Below, piece by piece: positions 32,607 to 40,102 of a stretch of 49,218 nucleotides of DNA (position 1 is its first letter; each line of letters begins with the position of its first letter). This DNA is from an uncultured Clostridia bacterium. GTDB lineage: Bacteria; Bacillota; Clostridia; Oscillospirales; Oscillospiraceae. A program made the position numbers and the translations under genes. The notes under the pieces were generated by a model. That model was not told the origin of the DNA and did no database searches. It saw nothing but the letters and a program-made list of their open reading frames with translations. The DNA is taken from contig CAMVAV010000010.1 of NCBI GenBank assembly GCA_947165595.1, forward strand, positions 1-49,218, written 5' to 3'.

Positions 32607-33830
32607 TCAAGTGCCGGCTTCCTCCGGTTTTGTGTACAGGCTCGCCGCGACCATTCCGGTCTCCTGCTGTGTGGAGACGTCGAGATGGGCGTAGATGTCC
32701 GCCGTCGTGCTGAAGGTCGCGTGGCCCAGCCAGATCTGGATCTGCTTCATCGACACACCGTTTGCCAGCAGCAGCGAGGCCGCGGTATGACGAAGATCGT
32801 GGAAGCGGATCTTTCGCAGGCCGTACTTCTCCAGCAGGTACGTGAAGTGCTCCGTCACGAAGTTCGGGCGGATCAGCACACCCATCTGGTCAACGCAGAC
32901 GTAGTCGAGGTAGTCCGTGCAGTACGACGAGCGGAACAGGGTGCGGTACGTCTCCTGCTGTGCCTTCCGACGCAGGAGCAGGTCTTCGATCACGGGCAGG
33001 AGCGGCAGGGTGCGGACGCTGGACTTGGTCTTGAGCACGTCCTCCCCGCGGATCAGGCACTTGCCGCCCTCCGTCGTCTCGATGACCTTGTGCCGCACGG
33101 AGATGGTCTTGCCCTTGAAGTCGACGGCGTCCCATTTGAGCCCCAGCACCTCGCTGCGCCGCAGGCCGTAGTAGGCGGCGAGCGTGATCGGCGTTTCCAG
33201 CGAGTCGCCTTTCGCGGCGGCGAACAGCAGGCGCATCTCCGCCTCCGAATAGTGCCCCGGCTCAAAGTGGTTTTTCTTCGGCTTGTCCACGCGGTCGGCG
33301 GGGTTGCGCGCGATGATGTCCTTCTTCACGGCGTTCAGCAGCGCGCGGTGCAGGACCGCGTGGTAGTGGATGACCGTGTTCGTCTTGCAGCCGTCGTCCA
33401 GGATCTTCTGGTAGAAGTCCTGCAAGTGCGTCGGCGTCAGCTCGCCGAGCGTCACGCCCAGCGCGCGGAAGTACGGGTCGATCCGCGCGTTGACCATGTT
33501 GCGGTAGCTGTGGTGCGTCGCCGTGGAGACGGTGGATTTGATCATCTTGAGCCACGAGCGCACATAGTCCGCGAACAGGGCGTCCGCCTCGTTGGGCTTG
33601 GGCGCTTCGGTAAGCAGCTCGCCTTTTTTGCTCAGCGTGGGATAGAACTTTCCCTCGCCGTGCGATTCGTATTCGATGATCAGATGGTTGAGCAGGGACT
33701 CCGCCTCGCGCTTGTTGCCGCGCTCCGGCAGACCGAGGGGTATCCATTTGGGTTTCCGTTTGCCGTTCACCTTGAGGTTGAGAACGGCGTAATATTTTCC
33801 GTTTTTGATTTGCAGGCTGCCGGTCAGCAT
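32607..33830 (-). CDS. int: Tyrosine recombinase (integrase) of the mobile element
   Basis: A 407-residue phage-type integrase. It has an N-terminal AP2-like arm-binding part (GKYYAVLNLKVNGKRKPKWI), an SAM-like core-binding domain (about 85-170) and a catalytic domain with Arg224 (YYGLRRSEV), Lys269, His344/Arg347 (HDLRH), His370 (GHATFST) and Tyr380 (TADIYAHL). All catalytic residues are present, so the enzyme should be active. It reads toward the tRNA-Ser at 32.4 kb. AAAGGAG precedes the ATG at a slightly long distance. Confidence 0.95.
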   Translation of the reverse strand: MLTGSLQIKNGKYYAVLNLKVNGKRKPKWIPLGLPERGNKREAESLLNHLIIEYESHGEGKFYPTLSKKGELLTEAPKPNEADALFADYVRSWLKMIKSTVSTATHHSYRNMVNARIDPYFRALGVTLGELTPTHLQDFYQKILDDGCKTNTVIHYHAVLHRALLNAVKKDIIARNPADRVDKPKKNHFEPGHYSEAEMRLLFAAAKGDSLETPITLAAYYGLRRSEVLGLKWDAVDFKGKTISVRHKVIETTEGGKCLIRGEDVLKTKSSVRTLPLLPVIEDLLLRRKAQQETYRTLFRSSYCTDYLDYVCVDQMGVLIRPNFVTEHFTYLLEKYGLRKIRFHDLRHTAASLLLANGVSMKQIQIWLGHATFSTTADIYAHLDVSTQQETGMVAASLYTKPEEAGT

Positions 33831-33969
33831 TGCCTGTCACTCTCCTTTCCTTGCTGCGGCCGCCCGCCATTGACGGTCACACAGTATCACATTCGTGCGT
33901 TGATATCCATATCGAAAGCGAAGAAAACCCAATACGATTTTTCTACGCTTTCGGCAGGCTTTTCCCACA

Positions 33970-34179
33970 TTATGCAGCGTCGGCGTCTGTGCCGGTCAGG
34001 TATTCGATGACGCAGAGCTTGGGGATGCGGTAGCTCCGCCCGATGCGGACACAGCGCAGCTCGCCTGACGCGAGCAGGCGGTACGCGAGTTTTCGGCTGA
34101 TGCCGCCGAGCATTTTGCGGAGCTGCTCCACGTCGACCACGTCGGGATACTCCGCAAACATATCGTGTTTCTCTTGCAT
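33970..34179 (-). CDS. Excisionase-like HTH protein
   Basis: A 69-residue protein with a winged MerR/HTH_17-type domain: VVDVEQLRKMLGGISRKLAY, then RLLASGELRCVRIGRSYRIP, and EYLTGTDADAA at the end. Such proteins next to an integrase act as recombination directionality factors. The ATG at 34177-34179 with AGGAGG 6 nt before it fixes the start; longer in-frame extensions upstream are not supported. It lies 139 nt upstream of int on the same strand. Confidence 0.82.
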   Translation of the reverse strand: MQEKHDMFAEYPDVVDVEQLRKMLGGISRKLAYRLLASGELRCVRIGRSYRIPKLCVIEYLTGTDADAA

Positions 34180-34200
34180 GATGATCCTCCTGAAAAGCAG

Positions 34201-34251
34201 AAGAAGGACGCGGGGCGATGATATGACTGTCATCGCATCCACGTCCTTCTT
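34201..34251 (-). promoter_or_regulatory. Two-tier hairpin in the leader of the excisionase gene
   Basis: The outer 10-bp stem pairs 34201-34210 with 34242-34251; the inner 7-bp stem pairs 34215-34221 with 34230-34236. It ends about 12 nt before the Shine-Dalgarno box of the excisionase gene and could modulate its expression. Confidence 0.45.
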
Positions 34252-34327
34252 GTTGTGTTGGTTGTTGTATTTTGGGTACGTCAGGGCATAGCCACCCCTT
34301 GTATGGTGAAAATTTTGCAAAAAATAA

Positions 34328-34447
34328 GAGGATGCGTTCCGGCGCTGGAAAAACGAGGCAACGCAAAAGCGCGACCGCTGCAAGGCGGGCGAGCTCAGCG
34401 CGAAGGAGTTCCTCGCGTGGCTTGACGGGACGAGCAGGAGACGGTAA
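34328..34447 (+). pseudogene. C-terminal gene remnant (DUF6076-like tail)
   Basis: An open stretch with a stop just in front of it and TAA at 34445 encodes RRWKNEATQKRDRCKAGELS followed by AKEFLAWLDGTSRRR. This is well-formed, charged helical sequence that resembles the tail of DUF6076-type proteins of mobile elements (memory-based, tentative). No start codon or upstream domain is present, so it reads as the last 35-40 codons of a deleted gene. Confidence 0.5.
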
Positions 34448-34479
34448 GGGAGAGATTTTTGGCTTATTATTGTTTGATG

Positions 34480-34508
34480 TTGCACATGGAATGATTGTGT
34501 TGTATTAT
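34480..34508 (+). promoter_or_regulatory. Promoter of the type III restriction-modification operon
   Basis: TTGCAC (34480-34485), a 17-nt spacer, TATTAT (34503-34508). A second possible pair, TTGTGT (34495) and TAGAAT (34517), is 16 nt apart. Both precede the DUF6680 gene. Confidence 0.6.
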
Positions 34509-34603
34509 ATTTTTGGTAGAATATAGGGGTTTTTAGGAGATATAACCCGCAACACCAGAGGAACCGGCATCACACACGAATCAAAAGAAAGCGAGAAGTT
34601 GAA

Positions 34604-35119
34604 ATGTGCATCAGAGATTGGCTTAACCTGATTGCTATCATCGTGGCGCCTATCGCCGCTGTGTTGATTGGTCAATGGCTTCAGGACAGGAGCGAAAGAC
34701 GCAAGGACAAAATGCAGATTTTCAAGGTATTAATGACTTCAAGAGGCTATAGTTGGACTCTCGATAGCGTTCACGCCCTAAACACCATTGACATTGTTTT
34801 TGCGGATGACAAGAAAGTCAGAGACGCATGGAAGGACTTGCTTGATAAATACCGCGTTGTTGCTCCGGATGAGATGCAACTTGATAAAATAAAGCAAGCA
34901 CAGTTTAAGCTTCTGGAAATGATTGCCGCTTCGCTTGGGTATAAGCGCCAAATAACGTGGGAAACGATTCAGAACCCTTACATCCCACAGGGCATGGCTG
35001 ACCAGATGGCCAGTTTATCCCGCTCTCAGAAAGCATACTCCGAACTGCTGTTAAACGCGAACAAAGCATTCCTGCAGCAACCCACGCATAAGGAGGACAA
35101 GCCGGATGCCGACGCTTGA
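34604..35119 (+). CDS. DUF6680 family protein, N-terminally membrane-anchored
   Basis: A 171-residue protein: one N-terminal helix LNLIAIIVAPIAAVLIGQWL, a positively charged turn, then a conserved cytoplasmic domain (DKMQIFKVLMTSRGYSWTLD, VHALNTIDIVFADDKKVRDA, SLGYKRQITWETIQNPYIPQ). I recognise this as DUF6680, of unknown function. The ribosome-binding site is weak (GAGAAG). The gene overlaps the start of mod by 14 nt, so it is part of the restriction-modification operon rather than an independent passenger. A role in sensing or membrane localisation is conceivable but unproven. Confidence 0.72.
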   Translation: MCIRDWLNLIAIIVAPIAAVLIGQWLQDRSERRKDKMQIFKVLMTSRGYSWTLDSVHALNTIDIVFADDKKVRDAWKDLLDKYRVVAPDEMQLDKIKQAQFKLLEMIAASLGYKRQITWETIQNPYIPQGMADQMASLSRSQKAYSELLLNANKAFLQQPTHKEDKPDADA

Positions 35120-36665
35120 ATGGATCGGAAAAGATAAGGTCATCAGCCACCACCAGCAGGTTCCTTACCGGGTGCTGGAGGAGAAATACACATACAACGC
35201 CGAGAAGAGCGAGAACATGATCATTCGCGGTGACAATCTGGAGGCGCTCAAGGCACTGCTGCCCAAGTATGAGGGCAAGGTCAAGTGCATCTATATCGAT
35301 CCGCCATATAACACCGGCAACGAGGGCTGGGTGTATAACGATAACGTCAACGACCCCAGGATCAAGAAGTGGCTGGGCGAGGTGGTCGGCAAAGAGGGCG
35401 AAGATCTGAGCCGCCATGACAAATGGCTTTGCATGATGTATCCGAGGCTGAAAATACTCCGAAGGCTTCTTTCTAAAGATGGCTTCATCTTTATCAGCAT
35501 TGATGTATTTGAATTTGCTAATTTGCGTTATCTTCTTGATGAGATATTTGGAAGTCAGAATTTTCGAAATTGCATTGCCGTGAGACGCGGAATAAAGAAT
35601 GTGCAAGCCCAGTTTGAAGAAGTTCAGGCGCTTTCGCTGGGGCATGAGTATATTTACCTATATTCAAAATCGCCGCAAGCAAAGTTGCCAAAGCTATCAA
35701 AGAATTTTGAAATTGAAAAAGCCGGGAAATGGGACACATTCTGGCGGGGGACGGATCGTCCTACAATGCGATACGAAATATTTGGGGTTAAGCCTGATAA
35801 CGGTCAATGGAGATGGGAAGTTGGCAGGGCTTCAAAAGCACAAAGAAACTATGAAAAATATCTTGCAGAATACGCAAAAACAATGTCCATAGATGATTAC
35901 TATATTGAAACCTTAATGGCAACGAATGAGAAATTGGACTTTGTACGAAAAAATGAGGCGGGAACGATTCAGTATTATGTTCCGCCGCAAACAGGAAAAC
36001 TGTTGAGCGACAACTGGATGGATATACTTCTTTCGGGGTCATATGCGGGATTTGACACAGAAAAGAATGTTCTGTTATTAGAACGAATTGTTGGCTGGAT
36101 AGCAGGTGGAAACGATGTTGTCCTCGATTCCTTCGCCGGTTCCGGCACGACCGCCCATGCGGTTCTGAACATGAACAAAGAGGATGGCGGACATCGAAAG
36201 TTTATTCTTGTCGAGATGATGGACTACGCCGAGAGCATTACCGCCGAGCGCGTGAAGCGCGTTATCGACGGCTGCGGTGAAGGCAAAAACGCCGTGGAAG
36301 GCACAGGCGGCGACTTTACGTTCTACGACTTGGGACCTGCCTTGCTCCTGCCGGACGGCAATCTCAACGAGGCGGTTGGCACAGAGAAGATTCGGGAATA
36401 TGTATGGTATATGGAGACGAAAACGCCGCTCGAACAGGCGGGCGGCGACAACCATTACTATCTCGGCAGAAGCCGCGAAACGGACTATTACTTCTACTAT
36501 GAGCGGGATTGCCTGACGACGCTGAACTATTCCTTCCTCGCCACGATCAAGGCGCGTGCGGAGAGCTATCTTATCTACGCCGACCTCTGCACGATCCCCG
36601 ACGAGGAATTGAAGCAGTACAATATTACGTTCAAGAAGATACCGAGGGATATTGCAAAGCTGTGA
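35106..36665 (+). CDS. mod: Type III restriction-modification DNA methyltransferase (Mod)
   Basis: A 519-residue beta-class N6-adenine methyltransferase. Catalytic motif IV DPPY is at 65-68 (YIDPPYNTGNEGWVY). The SAM-binding motif FAGSG is near 341-346 (DSFAGSGTTAHAVL). The target-recognition region lies between them, the order expected for Mod. It modifies one strand of an asymmetric site and specifies the site for Res. AGGAGG 9 nt upstream supports the start. Codons from about 35450 to 36115 are clearly AT-richer than both ends, suggesting an exchanged target-recognition domain. Confidence 0.92.
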   Translation: MPTLEWIGKDKVISHHQQVPYRVLEEKYTYNAEKSENMIIRGDNLEALKALLPKYEGKVKCIYIDPPYNTGNEGWVYNDNVNDPRIKKWLGEVVGKEGEDLSRHDKWLCMMYPRLKILRRLLSKDGFIFISIDVFEFANLRYLLDEIFGSQNFRNCIAVRRGIKNVQAQFEEVQALSLGHEYIYLYSKSPQAKLPKLSKNFEIEKAGKWDTFWRGTDRPTMRYEIFGVKPDNGQWRWEVGRASKAQRNYEKYLAEYAKTMSIDDYYIETLMATNEKLDFVRKNEAGTIQYYVPPQTGKLLSDNWMDILLSGSYAGFDTEKNVLLLERIVGWIAGGNDVVLDSFAGSGTTAHAVLNMNKEDGGHRKFILVEMMDYAESITAERVKRVIDGCGEGKNAVEGTGGDFTFYDLGPALLLPDGNLNEAVGTEKIREYVWYMETKTPLEQAGGDNHYYLGRSRETDYYFYYERDCLTTLNYSFLATIKARAESYLIYADLCTIPDEELKQYNITFKKIPRDIAKL

Positions 36666-36677
36666 GGGAGATCGACG

Positions 36678-37319
36678 ATGGCACAATCTAAACTTAGCGT
36701 TTTTGTGAGGAGCTATTGGGATTATTACCTCGAGCTTGAAAACGAGTTTTTAACGACACAGAAATATGTTGCTTTTGATGTGTATAATAAAAACGCTTAT
36801 TCTCTTGAGTTTTTAAAGCTGATGCAAGCGGTATGTAGCGAGGTTGATGTTGTTTCAAAGGAAATTGCGAGTGCATTGGATTCGACCTTTAAGATTGACA
36901 GTTCAACAAACATTCAGAAATGGGGATATATTCTTCAAAACAAGCTACCCAAAATATTATCTGCTGAAGTTATTTTCAACCATAGTATTCGGGTCAAACC
37001 TTGGGATAACTGGGCGTATGCACAATATAGAAACAAGAAAAACGCCCTCAGATACAAGTTGGTTCCAGGCACCAAAACTCCTGCGTGGTGGGTTGCTTAT
37101 AATAGTGTTAAGCATCAACGGACACAAATTACGGAGAATGGTTATACAAATTACGCAAAAGCCAATTTGATAAATCTAATCCACTGCTTCGCTGCTTTGT
37201 ATATACTTGAATCAGAGTATTTAGCTACTCTAAACGGCGAGCAAGAACCTGTGGATGGAGTTAGCCAGAGTCGGTTGTTTCAATACTATTATGCACAGTT
37301 CGATGATTTGATCTATTAA
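36678..37319 (+). CDS. Unrecognised AT-rich protein between mod and res
   Basis: A 213-residue soluble, aromatic-rich and mainly helical protein. No family is certain. The most distinctive segment is PAWWVAYNSVKHQRTQ; a W..YN.[VIL]KH.R pattern recalls helical HEPN-like proteins seen near defence genes, where the polar residues form an RNase site, but the RxxxxH signature is not evident. Its GC content is well below that of mod ends and res, indicating separate acquisition. GAGGGAG precedes the ATG; spacing is 12 nt from mod and 16 nt to res, so it is embedded in the operon. Confidence 0.6.
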   Translation: MAQSKLSVFVRSYWDYYLELENEFLTTQKYVAFDVYNKNAYSLEFLKLMQAVCSEVDVVSKEIASALDSTFKIDSSTNIQKWGYILQNKLPKILSAEVIFNHSIRVKPWDNWAYAQYRNKKNALRYKLVPGTKTPAWWVAYNSVKHQRTQITENGYTNYAKANLINLIHCFAALYILESEYLATLNGEQEPVDGVSQSRLFQYYYAQFDDLIY

Positions 37320-37335
37320 GGCTGAGGGACTACAT

Positions 37336-39957
37336 ATGGAACTTAAGACCTATCAAAAGAACGTCATCGCCGATTTGTCCCGTTATCTTGCCCTGCTGAC
37401 GGAAACCGGCAGCGCGAGCAAGGCGTATAATGCCCTTTGGAATGAGAAAAGCGTCAACGTCGGAATCAACGGGCTGCCGAACTACCGCTACAACCTTTCG
37501 GGCCATGTGCCGGACGTCTGCCTGAAGATTCCAACAGGAGGCGGCAAGACTTTGGTCGCTGCAAGCTCCGTTAAACCGATTTATGATGCGATGCCGACGG
37601 TCACCGCCAAAGCGGTCGTGTGGCTTGTCCCGTCCGACGCCATTCTGACGCAGACTTACGCCGCGTTGAGCAATCCGGATCATCCCTATCGCCAGCGGCT
37701 CGACGTGGATTTTGGCGGACGTGTGGAGGTCTACTCCAAGGCGCAGTTGCTGAACGGGCAAAACTTCAATCCCACGGCGGTCGCGGAGCAGCTCTCCGTC
37801 TTTGTGCTGAGCTACGATTCGTTCCGCGCCAGCAAGAAAGAAGGCCGCAAGGCGTTTCAGGAGAACGGCAACCTTGCGACATTCCCGAAGATGATGCAGG
37901 ACAAGTCCGTCCTCTTGCCAGAAACGGACGAGACAGCGCTGATTCAGGTTATCCGCTCTCTGAACCCTGTTGTGATCGTGGACGAGAGTCATCACGCGAC
38001 CTCCCCGCTCAGCGTGGAGATGCTGGAAAACTTCAATCCCTGCTTTGTGCTCGACCTGACGGCGACGCCGAAAAAGGACAGCAATGTCATTTCCTTTGTC
38101 GACGCGGCACAGCTCAAAAAGGCGAACATGGTCAAGCTGCCGGTCATCGTCTACAATCGCAAATCGCAGGATGATGTTTATGCCGACGCCATCAACATTC
38201 GCCGCAAGCTGGAAATGCAGGCGGAGAACGAGCGGCAGACGACGGGACGCTATATTCGCCCCATCGTGCTGTTCCAGGCGCAGCCGAAGAACAACGCGGA
38301 CAGCACGACATACGACAAAATCAAGGAAACGCTGATTGAGGCAGGCATTCCAAAGGAACAGATCGCCATCAAAACGGGCGATAAGGATGAACTGAAAAAT
38401 GTTAACTTGCTTTCGCCCGATTGCCCTATTCGGTACATTATCACGGTCAACGCTCTGAAGGAAGGCTGGGACTGTCCGTTTGCCTATGTGTTGGCGACGG
38501 TGGCAAACCGCACCTCTGCGGTGGACGTGGAGCAAATATTGGGGAGAGTTCTTCGCTTGCCGTATACACAGAAGAACGCAAGCAATGTGCTGAACATCTC
38601 CTATGTTATTACCTCTTCGGCGGATTTCGGAAAGACGCTGGACAAGGTTGTCAGCGGTTTGAACGACGCAGGATTCAGCAACAAGGATTACCGTGCGAAG
38701 GACGTTGAGTCGGAAACGGAGCCGCCGCATCAACCAGAACTTGAGCAGATGGGATTCGTTATCGAGGAGGAGCCGGATATTCCTGCCGTCGATACGGGCT
38801 CGCTACGCGAGCGGATCGAATCGTCCGTGCAGCCGCGGGCGACGGAAACGCAGGCTGCCATCGAATCGGACGAGCTGCTTGCAGAGGCCCTTGCGCAGAA
38901 CGACGAATACGAGGAACAGGCGAACAGCAACACGGGAACGGCAATCGACATGGCTCCGGCGGAGGTGCGCGAGAAGATGAATACATTCAAGATGCACGAC
39001 GCTTTTGCAGAGGAAGCGGCGGCACTGCGCTTCCCGCAGTTCATGCTGGAAGTAGGGCCGAGCTTCTTCTCGGAAAATGATCGCGTTCCGCTCGAACTGG
39101 AGCATCTCTCGGAGGGTTTTACTCTGCGGGATAAAGACGTGCAGATCGACTTCAGCACGATCGAGGCAGAGATGGCGCGTGTGGATACCGACGACGCAAC
39201 CGACGCCGCGCCGCGTGCGTGGCAGCTTCAAGGCACGGACAGCACCTATTATAAAGAATGGTTCAACGCACAGCCGTCCAATATCAGACTGGCGCACTGC
39301 AAGGGGCTTATCAAAGCGAAGATCGCAAAGCTGAACTGCATCAATGATAAGGAGCTACAGGAGTATATCGACCGCGTGGTCGATACGCTGACGGAGGATC
39401 AGCTCAGCGATATGGAGCAGTCCACCTATCCGTACATCGTCAAGGTCGAGCAAAAGGTCAAGGCGCTGCTGGCGACGCATCGAATGAATGTGTTCGACCT
39501 TTGGCTGGAACAGGGCAAGATCGTTTGCGAACCCAATTATGCACTCAAGCCGATCATTTCACCCACAAGCTTTACCTCGACCTATCCGAAATCGCTCTAT
39601 ACCAGCGAGGAGGAGATGAACGACTACGAGCGCAAAACTGTGTGGACGCTGTCGGCGATGGATAACATCAAGTGGTGGCATCGAAATATCTCCCGTCTCG
39701 GTTTCCAGATCAACGGTGCCATCCACGCCTACCCTGACATTATCGCCATGACTGCCACAGGCAAGGTGCTGATGATCGAAACGAAGGGCGACCATCTGGA
39801 TAATGACGAGTCCAAGGCAAAAGCCAAGATCGGACGCCAGTGGGACAATCTTGCAGGGCCGATGTATCGGTATTTCATGGTATTCCAAAGCAAATCGCCA
39901 GACTATCCCGGCGCGTATTCCTATGATCGGTTCATGGAGATTGTGAAGGGGCTGTAA
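37336..39957 (+). CDS. res: Type III restriction endonuclease helicase-nuclease subunit (Res)
   Basis: An 873-residue superfamily-2 helicase with nuclease. Walker A is PTGGGKT at 66-72 and Walker B is DESHH from 216. DLTATPKK follows as motif III, NALKEGWDCP and EQILGRVLRLP are the C-terminal helicase motifs. A PD-(D/E)xK nuclease is at the end: PDIIAM near 800, then IETKGD with Glu815 and Lys817. All catalytic elements are present. It needs Mod for recognition and cuts about 25 bp from the site in known systems. GAGGG precedes the ATG at 37336. Confidence 0.93.
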   Translation: MELKTYQKNVIADLSRYLALLTETGSASKAYNALWNEKSVNVGINGLPNYRYNLSGHVPDVCLKIPTGGGKTLVAASSVKPIYDAMPTVTAKAVVWLVPSDAILTQTYAALSNPDHPYRQRLDVDFGGRVEVYSKAQLLNGQNFNPTAVAEQLSVFVLSYDSFRASKKEGRKAFQENGNLATFPKMMQDKSVLLPETDETALIQVIRSLNPVVIVDESHHATSPLSVEMLENFNPCFVLDLTATPKKDSNVISFVDAAQLKKANMVKLPVIVYNRKSQDDVYADAINIRRKLEMQAENERQTTGRYIRPIVLFQAQPKNNADSTTYDKIKETLIEAGIPKEQIAIKTGDKDELKNVNLLSPDCPIRYIITVNALKEGWDCPFAYVLATVANRTSAVDVEQILGRVLRLPYTQKNASNVLNISYVITSSADFGKTLDKVVSGLNDAGFSNKDYRAKDVESETEPPHQPELEQMGFVIEEEPDIPAVDTGSLRERIESSVQPRATETQAAIESDELLAEALAQNDEYEEQANSNTGTAIDMAPAEVREKMNTFKMHDAFAEEAAALRFPQFMLEVGPSFFSENDRVPLELEHLSEGFTLRDKDVQIDFSTIEAEMARVDTDDATDAAPRAWQLQGTDSTYYKEWFNAQPSNIRLAHCKGLIKAKIAKLNCINDKELQEYIDRVVDTLTEDQLSDMEQSTYPYIVKVEQKVKALLATHRMNVFDLWLEQGKIVCEPNYALKPIISPTSFTSTYPKSLYTSEEEMNDYERKTVWTLSAMDNIKWWHRNISRLGFQINGAIHAYPDIIAMTATGKVLMIETKGDHLDNDESKAKAKIGRQWDNLAGPMYRYFMVFQSKSPDYPGAYSYDRFMEIVKGL

Positions 39958-40003
39958 CAATAATCAGTTTACACAAGAATGAACAAAAAGGTGGGACTAT
40001 TTG

Positions 40004-40102
40004 ATGTTTAAGTCTCTTAACTGGAATCAATTTCTTGATATCCTTGATAGTATTATCATCCCGCCACATACCGTTTCGCCTTGCCCCTGCCGATCACGGT
40101 GA
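40004..40102 (+). pseudogene. Truncated gene start behind res
   Basis: GGTGGG and an ATG at 40004 open a frame MFKSLNWNQFLDILDSIIIP that looks like a real amphipathic protein start, then runs into the antiparallel end of the Schlafen-like gene at about 40055 and stops at 40100. It is probably the first 18-20 codons of a fifth operon gene whose rest was replaced when the neighbouring DNA arrived. A chance frame is not excluded. Confidence 0.35.
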
